64,000 nucleotides of DNA from Candidatus Thiodiazotropha sp. CDECU1 (GTDB taxonomy: Bacteria > Pseudomonadota > Gammaproteobacteria > Chromatiales > Chromatiaceae), in the NCBI RefSeq assembly GCF_963455295.1, contig NZ_OY734020.1, positions 3,968,001 to 4,032,000 of the forward strand, given 5' to 3'. Under the pieces are notes generated by a model that saw only the letters and a list, made by a program, of their open reading frames with translations, was not told where the DNA came from and searched no databases. Position numbers and translations under genes: made by a program. How positions within the stretch are numbered: position 1 is the stretch's first letter; each line of letters begins with the position of its first letter. Shown here piece by piece: positions 17,462 to 25,358 of this stretch.

Positions 17462-17917
17462 ATTGTTCTCCTTCCCAACTTTAAAAAAAATTAAGGCATA
17501 GTAATTTTATTGATTAACTTGGTCTGACTTCTAACCCGGCAAAACACAGACGTTTTAATTATTGTCTGTACGAGTGATCACCTCCTCAGTAAAAAGCAGC
17601 TACCAAGGCTTATGGGCGAGTCGAATTGGCGTAGAAGATGTTTGATCACTCACAAGTATCTCCGTTATACAGCCGGAATCTGGTGAGTGCACAGTTGAAG
17701 GTTAGTTGGGAAATTTTTAGAGATCAAATATTTCAGTGAAAAAAATCGGCGGCTGATAATTGCGGGAAAATAGGGACAAATAATGACAAATGGTCATAGT
17801 TAAATGACAAAATGTCACTACGCGATAGTTCTGATATTTACAACATTCTAATAAAGCAAACCAAGATTTGACTGATACCTTATTGAACTATGCATAAAGC
17901 ACCCAGTGGTACCGATT
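17462..17917. other. Promoter region of the AOR operon
   Basis: This 456-base gap lies upstream of the ferredoxin gene and downstream of the LysR gene on the same strand. It holds a 9-bp inverted repeat (GAGTGATCA at 17572-17580, TGATCACTC at 17643-17651) and the paired TGAC palindromes listed separately. No sigma-54 element was found by eye, and no open frame looks coding. Confidence 0.5.
17784..17817. promoter_or_regulatory. Two in-phase TGAC...GTCA palindromes upstream of the AOR operon
   Basis: TGACAAATGGTCA (17784-17796) and TGACAAAATGTCA (17805-17817) start 21 bases apart, about two helical turns. They lie about 360 bases before the AOR operon start. Spacing and symmetry suggest cooperative binding of a regulator, identity unknown. 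Confidence 0.4.
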
Positions 17918-18817
17918 TCATAAACCATCACGCAACAGTTGGATAAACGCCTCAGCGGCGGCGCTCTTCAGATTGGAGCGGGTTCGTGCAATCCACAGGG
18001 TACGATTGATTCGCAGACCCTGAATCTTTATGTGATACAGACTGCCGGCCTGCAGGGCGTCGTCTACGGCAAAACGCGGCAGGAAGCTGACATGACCGCC
18101 ATGTTGCAGCATCTCCACGATGGTATCCGTCGATCCCACCTCCATGGTAACGGGCAGCCGTTCGATGCCGATGTCCTTAAGCGCCTTGTCCAGAGTGATT
18201 CGCATCGAGGACTGGGGCTCGCGCAGTACATAACGCAGACGTCCCAACTCGGTCACTGGCAACAATCCACTGGCCCAGAGTGGATGCCCTTTGCCACATA
18301 CCAGTACCAACTCATCGTCGAGCCATTTCTGCACCAGTATTTCCGGGTGATCCGGCGCTTGCTCCAGCAGCGCCAGATCGGAAAGCCCCGTCGCCAGACG
18401 ACGCTGAATATGCCGGCTGTAACCCATGCGACTCTCGATCTCATACTCAGGATAATTTTCCGAGAAACGCAGCAACAGGCTCGGCAACAGACGCTCACCG
18501 ATAACAAATGTCACTTCGAGACGCAGCTTGTTACGCCCCGAGCGCAGATTCTCCAGGTCATCCAACAGTGAGGCCTGATGATCGAGCACCAGGCGCGCAT
18601 AGGCATACACCCTCTGCCCCGCAGGCGTCAGTTCGAGACTGCGTCCCTGACGCTGCATCAAACTTACCGCATAACAGCTATCCAGGGCGCGCAACCGTTT
18701 GGTCACCGCCGGCTGGCCAATATGCAGCAGGCGCGCGGCCTCAGACACACCACCCTGTTCGACAACCGCCCTCAGGGTCGCCAGATGTTTTAGGTCAGGT
18801 AGACTAGAATATTCCAT
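17918..18817 (-). CDS. LysR-family transcriptional regulator
   Basis: The 299-residue protein has an N-terminal winged helix-turn-helix (LATLRAVVEQGGVSEAARLLHIGQPAVTKRLRALD) and a substrate-binding domain of the LysR type. It is divergent from the SLC13-type permease and is its likely regulator. The ATG at 18817 lies inside an ATTCC-N5-GGAAT palindrome that recurs before the permease gene, which suggests autoregulation. If so, translation may begin slightly later, but no better start is visible. The inducer is unknown; the permease suggests an anion. Confidence 0.9.
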   Translation of the reverse strand: MEYSSLPDLKHLATLRAVVEQGGVSEAARLLHIGQPAVTKRLRALDSCYAVSLMQRQGRSLELTPAGQRVYAYARLVLDHQASLLDDLENLRSGRNKLRLEVTFVIGERLLPSLLLRFSENYPEYEIESRMGYSRHIQRRLATGLSDLALLEQAPDHPEILVQKWLDDELVLVCGKGHPLWASGLLPVTELGRLRYVLREPQSSMRITLDKALKDIGIERLPVTMEVGSTDTIVEMLQHGGHVSFLPRFAVDDALQAGSLYHIKIQGLRINRTLWIARTRSNLKSAAAEAFIQLLRDGL

Positions 18818-18825
18818 AAAGGAAT
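18811..18825. promoter_or_regulatory. Probable LysR operator, regulator side
   Basis: ATTCC-ATAAA-GGAAT forms a 5-5-5 palindrome that overlaps the start of the LysR gene. The same pattern is found at 18941. Confidence 0.5.
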
Positions 18826-18940
18826 ATTAAGACATTATTATTTATTTGAAAACACCCAAGAGGTCCGGCAGGATACACGACTTTCCCGGCTATCTATCGG
18901 CCACAATCGCAAGATACCGCTCCATTTTAGCCCGAATGTA

Positions 18941-18955
18941 ATTCCATATCGGAAT
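18941..18955. promoter_or_regulatory. Probable LysR operator, permease side
   Basis: ATTCC-ATATC-GGAAT repeats the 5-5-5 palindrome seen at 18811. It lies 94 bases upstream of the permease ATG and 130 bases from the first copy. Confidence 0.5.
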
Positions 18956-19048
18956 GTGCATTATTGCACTTTTGGTCCGGATCCAACTCCGGTGGCTGCT
19001 GTTTGTGCAGCACCGCAACAACCATTAACAGATAAAAGCAGTAACATA

Positions 19049-21034
19049 ATGACCCCACCGAACGATCAGCAATCGACACCCGACCAAGACCAGCCCCAGT
19101 CACGCAAACAACTCATCGCAAGCATCGTTTTCCTCATCGGCGCCCTGCTGCTGGCGTTTATCTCTCCCACTATCGAGATCGCCTGGGTTGGGGCCATCCT
19201 GATGCTCACCATCTACCTGTTTGCCTTCGAGGTGGTCGGGGTGGATGTTGCGGCTGCCAGCATCATGGTGCTGCTCGGTCTCTCATCCCTGCTAGCTCCA
19301 GTGATGGGCCTCAATCAGGGCCTGGTGGATAACAAACATCTGTTCGACGGCTTCTCATCCAATGCCGTCATCTCCATCATTGCAGTGATGATCATCGGTG
19401 CCGGTCTCGACAGGACCGGCATCATGAACGGCGTGGCCTCATTTATCCTCAAGATCGGAGGGACCACGGAGAACAGAATCATTCCCATCATCTCCGCCAG
19501 CGTGGGTTTCATCTCTTCGTTCATGCAGAATGTGGGAGCGGCCGCGCTATTCCTACCTGTGGTATCGCGTATCTCCGCCCGCTCAGGACTGCCCATGTCA
19601 CGCCTGCTGATGCCCATGGGCTTCACCGCGATACTAGGCGGCACCATGACCATGGTTGGCTCCAGCCCGCTGATCCTGCTCAACGACCTGATTCTCACCT
19701 CCAACAAGGCACTGCCCGCCGATCAGCAGATGGAGACCTGGGGACTCTTCTCGGTGACTCCCATCGGCATCGCCCTGATTGCCTGCGGGATCATCTACTT
19801 CGTACTTGCCGGACGCTTCGTGCTGCCGAAAACCAAGAGTGAAAGCAGCACCAGCGGTACCGATCCCATGCAGTATTTCCAGGATGTGTACGGTCTGCGC
19901 TATAGCCTGTCAGAGGTGATCGTCACCGACAACAGCGGCCTGATCGGCAAGCAGCTGGATGATATCGAAACCGCCTACCGGGTGCGGGTCATTGCATCCA
20001 AGCTCTCCGGCGAGGCTAACCGGATCGGCCCGGGCGCCTTGGCCCGGGATGTGGACCTGGAGGCGGGCATGGTGCTGGGCATAGTCGCCGACCCCGACTC
20101 CCTGACCGATTTCATCGATGTCTTCAAGCTGAAAAAGCGCCCGATGCTGCGTACCTTCTCCAATGACCTCTCCGCCAACAAGGCCGGTATTGCCGAGGTG
20201 GTGATTCCGCCGAGCTCCTCACTCATCGGTAAGAGCGCACGCGACGTCTGGATGCGAAAAACCTATGGCCTTGCCATGATCGGTCTGCATCGCAATGGTG
20301 AGACCATGCGCGAGGGTGAGGATATCCGCAACATCCCCTTCATGGCCGGTGATACGCTGGTGGTGCATACCCCCTGGGACGTTCTCCCGAGGATTGAAAA
20401 AGACAAAAATTTTGTGGTCGTCACCACTGAATATCCCCATGAGGAGCTGCGACCACACAAAGTGGGTTGGGCCATGCTGTTTTTTGCCATTGCACTCTCC
20501 ATGGTGCTGTTTACCGACATCCGCCTGTCGGTCGCCCTTCTCACCGGCGCCATGGGAATGGTGCTATCCGGGGTTCTGAATATTGAAGAGGCGTATGAGG
20601 CGGTCAGTTGGAAGACAGTATTTCTGCTCGCCTCCCTGATACCCCTCGGTCTCGCCGTGGAGACTACCGGTACCGCAAAATGGATCGCAGAGCAGGTACT
20701 CTGGGTGGTGGGAGACATGCCGATCTGGGTCATACAGTTATCGGTCGCGGTGCTCGCCACATTCTTCACCCTGGTCATGTCCAATGTGGGCGCAACGGTG
20801 CTGTTGGTGCCCTTGGCAGTGAATATCGCCATCGGCGCGAATGCCAATCCTGCCCTGTTCGCGCTCACGGTGGCCATCGCCACCTCCAACTCCTTTCTCA
20901 TTCCCACCCACCAGGTGAATGCACTGATCATGGGACCGGCTGGATATCGTGTGTCTGACTTCATGCGCGCAGGCGGCATCATGACACTGTTATTTCTGTG
21001 TGTGATGATGCTGGTGATGAACCTGGTGTTTTAA
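19049..21034 (+). CDS. SLC13/ArsB-type anion permease with two TrkA-C domains
   Basis: The 661-residue membrane protein has two hydrophobic halves around a central soluble part. The N-terminal half starts RKQLIASIVFLIGALLLAF and contains conserved loops such as SSFMQNVGAAALFLPV and GGTMTMVGSSPLILLND. The middle (about residues 290-460) shows two RCK_C/TrkA-C-like modules (GLIGKQLDDIETAYRVRVIA, SLIGKSARDVWMRKTYGLAMIG). The C-terminal half repeats the permease pattern (TLVMSNVGATVLLVPLAVN). This is the SLC13-type organisation used for sulfate, dicarboxylates or other anions. ATG 19049 is preferred over an upstream in-frame GTG at 18956 that touches the operator. Confidence 0.85.
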   Translation: MTPPNDQQSTPDQDQPQSRKQLIASIVFLIGALLLAFISPTIEIAWVGAILMLTIYLFAFEVVGVDVAAASIMVLLGLSSLLAPVMGLNQGLVDNKHLFDGFSSNAVISIIAVMIIGAGLDRTGIMNGVASFILKIGGTTENRIIPIISASVGFISSFMQNVGAAALFLPVVSRISARSGLPMSRLLMPMGFTAILGGTMTMVGSSPLILLNDLILTSNKALPADQQMETWGLFSVTPIGIALIACGIIYFVLAGRFVLPKTKSESSTSGTDPMQYFQDVYGLRYSLSEVIVTDNSGLIGKQLDDIETAYRVRVIASKLSGEANRIGPGALARDVDLEAGMVLGIVADPDSLTDFIDVFKLKKRPMLRTFSNDLSANKAGIAEVVIPPSSSLIGKSARDVWMRKTYGLAMIGLHRNGETMREGEDIRNIPFMAGDTLVVHTPWDVLPRIEKDKNFVVVTTEYPHEELRPHKVGWAMLFFAIALSMVLFTDIRLSVALLTGAMGMVLSGVLNIEEAYEAVSWKTVFLLASLIPLGLAVETTGTAKWIAEQVLWVVGDMPIWVIQLSVAVLATFFTLVMSNVGATVLLVPLAVNIAIGANANPALFALTVAIATSNSFLIPTHQVNALIMGPAGYRVSDFMRAGGIMTLLFLCVMMLVMNLVF

Positions 21035-21240
21035 GCTGCAACGAACCCAATTCCATTACAGGGATTTGTGTGCAATGTCTGTTTTAAGTAGTATGAAGAT
21101 CAACCCAATACCCTAAACAGGGCTGGCCATATCAAACCAACAACAAAGGCCAGCTATTGATAACGCACTGTTATTGATTATCTTTTTTTGCATCACAGCC
21201 AGTTGGCATTGCACAGCACGATTATAGCTCTGATCAAATC
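21035..21240. other. Short gap after the permease gene
   Basis: About 200 bases without a recognisable terminator or gene. TA-rich sequence precedes the next frame. Confidence 0.4.
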
Positions 21241-21702
21241 ATGAATGATTCACGGATCGTCAAACGTTACAACGCCTACTATAGGGGCTGGTGCCTTGCC
21301 TTTGGTGAACACAATGCTGACTATGATGAAGAGCGGGATATCAGTTGGCTTTTCGGAGAAGACCGGATCGGCTTGATACTCTCCCCCAACCTGCGCAAAC
21401 AGGCACAGCATGAGTTGCTGGGACATCACGATGAGATTCCACAACTGAAGCTGACCGACCACAGCGTGATGCTGAACCAATATGAACATTCACTCAAGGA
21501 TGATGTGGACAAAAAAAATATCTTTCGATTTAAGGAGTTTCTAATGCAGGGAGAGGAGATGCATATGTTTCTATGCAGCCACCTGGTCTATCCCTCCCGC
21601 ACCCGCATTCTCACCTTTGCCACCAAAAAGCCTCTGAACATCATGTACAAAGAGATGCAGCCATTGAATTTGATTATTGATCAGTTTCCACCGGTCCGGT
21701 GA
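21241..21702 (+). CDS. Protein of unknown function (153 residues)
   Basis: The frame encodes MNDSRIVKRYNAYYRGWCLA and continues with protein-like composition, rich in charged residues and histidine (LLGHHDEIPQLKL, MHMFLCSHLVYPSRTRI). I do not recognise a family. There is no signal peptide or membrane helix. The ATG lacks a clear ribosome binding site. Its last 22 bases overlap the end of the convergent DUF1641 gene. Confidence 0.55.
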   Translation: MNDSRIVKRYNAYYRGWCLAFGEHNADYDEERDISWLFGEDRIGLILSPNLRKQAQHELLGHHDEIPQLKLTDHSVMLNQYEHSLKDDVDKKNIFRFKEFLMQGEEMHMFLCSHLVYPSRTRILTFATKKPLNIMYKEMQPLNLIIDQFPPVR

Positions 21703-22124
21703 AGATCGCGCATACTGTCACTCCAATACTTACCCAATAGGGACAGGGATCTAAGCCCTTCCTGGGTGCCAGGCTCCATGGCCAGTTTCACAAGATCCAC
21801 CACACCACCCTTGGCCGGGGGAGAGGTGGCTATATCACGGCTCATTTTACTCAGGGCCGTGGACAGACCATGCAGCAGATGCTGGCTCTCAGGTGTGTCC
21901 AGCACCTGCAGCAAACGCATCAGCCCCTCATTGCGAGTAAGCCTGTCGAGCAGGGTGATGCCTTCACTCAATGCGGAAGCGACACGGGAGACGATGTCAT
22001 CCGATAGGGCATCCCGCGCCGATAAAACCAGGGTTGCAAGCTCGGAAAGCTGCTCCAGCTCATGGGCGAGCTCATCGCGATCCACAGGTGTTGCGGTTTG
22101 AGGTGATTCAGTCTGTGCAGTCAT
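21681..22124 (-). CDS. DUF1641-domain protein next to an Sqr-like flavoprotein
   Basis: The 147-residue protein starts at ATG 22124, about 8 bases after GAGGAGG; an in-frame GTG at 22130 is too close to that site. The sequence (DELAHELEQLSELATLVLSARDAL, LTRNEGLMRLLQVLDTPESQHLL, GVVDLVKLAMEPGTQEGLRSLSLL) fits the DUF1641 family. Members are often encoded with sulfide:quinone oxidoreductase-like or formate dehydrogenase genes, and their function is not established. It is the last gene of the long minus-strand run. The gap to the Sqr-like gene is 12 bases. Confidence 0.85.
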   Translation of the reverse strand: MTAQTESPQTATPVDRDELAHELEQLSELATLVLSARDALSDDIVSRVASALSEGITLLDRLTRNEGLMRLLQVLDTPESQHLLHGLSTALSKMSRDIATSPPAKGGVVDLVKLAMEPGTQEGLRSLSLLGKYWSDSMRDLHRTGGN

Positions 22125-22136
22125 AACCACGCCTCC

Positions 22137-23270
22137 TCAAAGTAGACCGCGGACGCTGGTCCAATACATCTTGTTATAGCTCATCTTGAACCAATGCATT
22201 GATTTGTTCGGCGTCTTCAGGTCGGGTGGATTTTCATAGTTGAACATCGCATAGGTCGCTCGATCATGACCGGCCTCGATGAAACAGTAGACCTTGCCAT
22301 CATAGTCACGCACCGGCGTACCGATCTTGATGATCGAAGAGATATTCTCGGCCACCACTTCCGCCTCGAAGTGTGCCGCGGAACCGGTCTTACTGACGGG
22401 AAGATTGGTGGTATCACCCAGTACGTAGACATTGTCATAGCCTTCCATGGTGAGTTTGTAACGATCGGTGGGTATCCAGCCTCCGTCACCCATATGGTCC
22501 CGTTCTATCACCTCCATACCCCGGTGTGGCGGAATGGAGATAAGCAGATCGTACTCTGTCTCGGTACCTTCCTCGCTCTTTACCACCTGGTTCTCCACAT
22601 CCACCTCCTTGACGTTGAACAGGGTTTCGTATTCGATACCGATACGATCAAATTCCGGTTTCGCCCATTTGGCCACATTCTCAATCGTATGGATGCGCCC
22701 GATCGGGTAGTGATACTTGATATGCACCTTGTCACGGATACCGCGTGTCTTGAAATAGTCGTGCAGGGAGAATGTCACTTCGACCGGTGCGATAGGGCAC
22801 TTGTGCGGAACGCCTACGACAATCGCAACCTTGCCACCTTCAAACTCTCTTAGACGTTTGAACATCTTTACCGCTGCCGCCTCGGAGTAAAAGGTCTCGG
22901 AACCTTCCGCCAGACCAGGCACCTCTTCGGGAACGATGCGTGAGCCGGTTGCAATCACAATCACATCATACTCATGGGTCCGCCCGCTCTTGGTTTTAAC
23001 CTTGTTCTGATCCAGATGAAACTCCTCCACCGGATCCACATGAAACTCGATGGATGGCTCTAGCAGACTCAACTGATCGCGATACAGCTCATCAGGCATC
23101 ATCTGTCCGAACGCGACATACAGCAAGCCTGGCTGGTACATATGCTTATCGGAGGCTGACAGCATGGTGATTCTGACCTTACGCTTTCGAATCTCGACGG
23201 CCAGTCGCCGCGCAAGGTTATTGGCCAGTATGGTACCGCCACAGCCACCACCGACGACTAAGATTCTCAT
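22137..23270 (-). CDS. Sulfide:quinone oxidoreductase-like FAD protein
   Basis: The 377-residue flavoprotein has an N-terminal FAD motif (ILVVGGGCGGTILANNLARR), a central IVIATGSRIVPEEVPGL and a second FAD segment NVYVLGDTTNLP. Two cysteines match conserved SQR positions: C158 in HKCPIAPVE and C328 in VYCFIEAG. The extra cysteine near residue 128 of classical SQR is missing. SQR oxidises sulfide to zero-valent sulfur and passes electrons to quinone at the membrane. The neighbours TusA, DsrE and DUF1641 support a sulfur role. It could also oxidise another sulfane-sulfur donor, since one active-site cysteine is absent. Confidence 0.85.
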   Translation of the reverse strand: MRILVVGGGCGGTILANNLARRLAVEIRKRKVRITMLSASDKHMYQPGLLYVAFGQMMPDELYRDQLSLLEPSIEFHVDPVEEFHLDQNKVKTKSGRTHEYDVIVIATGSRIVPEEVPGLAEGSETFYSEAAAVKMFKRLREFEGGKVAIVVGVPHKCPIAPVEVTFSLHDYFKTRGIRDKVHIKYHYPIGRIHTIENVAKWAKPEFDRIGIEYETLFNVKEVDVENQVVKSEEGTETEYDLLISIPPHRGMEVIERDHMGDGGWIPTDRYKLTMEGYDNVYVLGDTTNLPVSKTGSAAHFEAEVVAENISSIIKIGTPVRDYDGKVYCFIEAGHDRATYAMFNYENPPDLKTPNKSMHWFKMSYNKMYWTSVRGLL

Positions 23271-23392
23271 TGTATTCTCCTAATCCGCTATTCCCAGGAT
23301 AGTTCTGACTGCGGGTCAGAAAAATCCCAGTGATTTATCCAGCCAAACCATTGATCGCTCTGCAACCAATTCTCTGATCTGCCGCCTGTTAA

Positions 23393-23623
23393 CTACTTGA
23401 GCTTTCGCACCTTCAAGTGCCAAACCTCTCCGACCTTTTCGCTGCTGACCATTTCGTGACCGACCTTTTTGATCCACTCCGGAACATCGGCTGCCGTTCC
23501 ATTGTCTGTCGACAACAGTTCCAGCATATCCCCCACATTGGCCTGTTTCATATAGGTGATGAGTTCCATCAGTGGCCCAGGGCAAAACGTATTACATGCA
23601 TCGATGGTTTTAAATTCACTCAT
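23393..23623 (-). CDS. TusA-family sulfurtransferase
   Basis: The 76-residue protein carries the family motif CPGPLMEL, in which the cysteine of the CPxP element binds sulfur as a persulfide. The remainder (VGDMLELLSTDNGTAADVPEWIKKVGHEMVSSEKVGEVWHLKVRKLK) is a standard TusA fold. In sulfur oxidisers TusA passes sulfur between rhodanese, DsrE proteins and the Dsr or Hdr systems. It lies between the dsrE-like and Sqr-like genes, as in known dsrE-tusA modules. Confidence 0.93.
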   Translation of the reverse strand: MSEFKTIDACNTFCPGPLMELITYMKQANVGDMLELLSTDNGTAADVPEWIKKVGHEMVSSEKVGEVWHLKVRKLK

Positions 23624-23664
23624 TCAACAATCCTCATACTGACATTGCATTAGCCGCCAAAGAT

Positions 23665-24057
23665 TTAAAATGTGAGCAGCTGTCCACCTTCTGCATCGCT
23701 CAGGAAACGGGTCAGTCCGGTCGCCGGCCCAAGCACCGGATCGAGCGCCTCTTCAGAAACCTTCAATAAATCAAGCGCCATCGAACAGGGTAATAGTTTT
23801 GCATCGCCCAATTCCGCCGCACTTTGAAACAGCTGTTTAAACGGCGGCACTCCCGCCTCGTTTTCCATCAGTTCGCCAAACCGACCCTCCACCGGAACCT
23901 TGTGTGTCGAATCCTTGATGAAAAAGGGCAGGGCATTCATTGAAAAGAACACCGTAACCTGGTCACCTGTGGCAGCCGCCACCGAAGCGAACATCGCGGC
24001 CATCTGCAACTTCTCGCGGGTTCCGCTCAAGCAAACGATATGGTAACTTTCGGGCAT
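23665..24057 (-). CDS. DsrE-family sulfur carrier protein
   Basis: The 130-residue protein starts at ATG 24057 after GAGGTACAGATT; the frame is open upstream to 24087. The sequence has the DsrE/DsrF-like fold (YHIVCLSGTREKLQMAAMFASVAAATGDQVTVFFSMNALPFF) and a cysteine in LLPCSMALDLL at the position used for sulfur transfer in DsrE-type proteins. It is followed by TusA and the Sqr-like gene, so it probably relays sulfane sulfur in the cytoplasm. It lies directly after an orphan IS3-type orfA. Confidence 0.87.
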   Translation of the reverse strand: MPESYHIVCLSGTREKLQMAAMFASVAAATGDQVTVFFSMNALPFFIKDSTHKVPVEGRFGELMENEAGVPPFKQLFQSAAELGDAKLLPCSMALDLLKVSEEALDPVLGPATGLTRFLSDAEGGQLLTF

Positions 24058-24080
24058 AATCTGTACCTCATCAATTCCAT

Positions 24081-24350
24081 TCACCACTTCTTCGACACCA
24101 CTCTCTTTAACGCTTGATTACGTAATGTGAGATCGGCAACAAGGGAGCGCAGACGCTGATTCTCCTCCTCAAGCTGCTTCAATCGTTTCGAATCATTGGC
24201 TGATTGATCTGCATATTTCGTCCGCCATTTATAAAATGTTGCATCAGAGATACCATGCCTGCTACATAGTGCAGTTATCTTCTCACCTGACTCCTCGGCC
24301 TCCTTCAAAATCGCCATGATCTGCTCTTCGGTGAAACGTAATCTGCTCAT
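24081..24350 (-). CDS. IS3-family transposase OrfA without OrfB
   Basis: The 89-residue protein starts at ATG 24350 after GAGGTAAAAGTG. It shows the helix-turn-helix of IS3/IS407-type OrfA (RFTEEQIMAILKEAEESGEKI, CSRHGISDATFYKWRTKY) followed by a leucine-rich coiled coil (KRLKQLEEENQRLRSLVADL) and ends in the usual SKKW. The partner orfB with the DDE catalytic domain is absent: dsrE starts 24 bases further on. I found no terminal inverted repeats. It is a relic at the join between the thiocyanate/ABC genes and the dsrE-tusA-Sqr group, although the reading frame itself is intact. Confidence 0.88.
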   Translation of the reverse strand: MSRLRFTEEQIMAILKEAEESGEKITALCSRHGISDATFYKWRTKYADQSANDSKRLKQLEEENQRLRSLVADLTLRNQALKRVVSKKW

Positions 24351-24439
24351 CACTTTTACCTCGCGTCCATACCAGCACACGACAAATACTAATCATCAAG
24401 CGTTTCAGGTTGAATCAACGCAGTAAAAGCCACTAGATA

Positions 24440-25288
24440 TCATTCATCTCCACGATGCCAACTGAAACGTTTGATTAACAAAACACAGGAGCTATCGAGG
24501 ACGTAGCCGATAACGCCTATGATGAGAACCCAAGCCATGAGATGGTCATATGAGAGACCCTCACGGGCATCCTGAATCGAGTAGCCTAGACCTGAAGTCA
24601 CGCCGAGAAATTCCGCAGGGACAATTACGATCCATGCCACACCAAGCGCAAGACGTATTCCGGTAAGCACATCGAACGTGATCGCCGGTACGATAATCCG
24701 GGTTACGATATGCCAGGGTTTGGCGCCTAGATTTCGCGCTACCTTGAACCACGCAGGGTCCACCTTGGCCAGGCCTGCCGCAGTCGCGAATGCCACCGGC
24801 CACACCGATGCGATCGCTATAAGAAAGATTATCGCCTGATTCCAGGTGGCGAATACGATAACCGCGATCGGCTCCCATGACAGCGGACTGATCATGCGCA
24901 GCAACTGAAATGGCGAATTACTCAACTCGCGGAATCTTCTACTGCGTCCCATTAATATACCGATAGGCACACCGATGCAGATGGCGATCAGCAAACCGCT
25001 ACCCAGACGGTAGCCACTGGAGAGTATCGCGCTTTGTATGGTTCCCTCCTCCCACAATACCGGCATCGCCTTTAACGCCGGTATCGGTCCGAAATCGGCA
25101 AAGTGTTCGGTGGAGGGATTGGAGGAGATAAGAAAGATACCAAACCACCAGATAACAAACAGTATCGCGATACCGATAAAAAAATTCGACAGCCCCCGCC
25201 ATGAAGACTTCAAAACACGCGATGACATGGATTCGCCAGCCCCGGCGTTCAGCACATTCACCCTGATTGGCGCAGTGTCATTGCTCAT
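24440..25288 (-). CDS. ABC transporter permease, nitrate/taurine type (copy 2 of a tandem pair)
   Basis: The 282-residue permease has about six membrane helices and the BPD transporter signature region (EFLGVTSGLGYSIQDAREGLS). It is closely related along its full length to the gene just upstream (25359-26186); PFQLLRMISPL and AKVDPAWFKVARNLGAKP are shared exactly. Together the two may form a heterodimeric channel for the Tat-exported binding protein and the ATPase of this operon. Thiocyanate, or a related small anion such as cyanate, is the likely cargo given the hydrolase genes upstream. Confidence 0.9.
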   Translation of the reverse strand: MSNDTAPIRVNVLNAGAGESMSSRVLKSSWRGLSNFFIGIAILFVIWWFGIFLISSNPSTEHFADFGPIPALKAMPVLWEEGTIQSAILSSGYRLGSGLLIAICIGVPIGILMGRSRRFRELSNSPFQLLRMISPLSWEPIAVIVFATWNQAIIFLIAIASVWPVAFATAAGLAKVDPAWFKVARNLGAKPWHIVTRIIVPAITFDVLTGIRLALGVAWIVIVPAEFLGVTSGLGYSIQDAREGLSYDHLMAWVLIIGVIGYVLDSSCVLLIKRFSWHRGDE

Positions 25289-25358
25289 TGTCTTGCAACC
25301 TCTCGATCAGGGACGATCAGGGAGGACAGCCGCACATGCAATTTTCTTATCCCATCAA

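Noticed and set aside
17462-17917. A sigma-54 promoter for the AOR operon, prompted by the upstream palindromes
   Set aside because: No GG-N10-GC element with proper flanks was found on the minus strand in this gap.
20263-20982. A 239-codon frame antisense to the SLC13-type permease
   Set aside because: Low-complexity composition rich in Met, Thr and Ser, fully inside the permease gene on the other strand.
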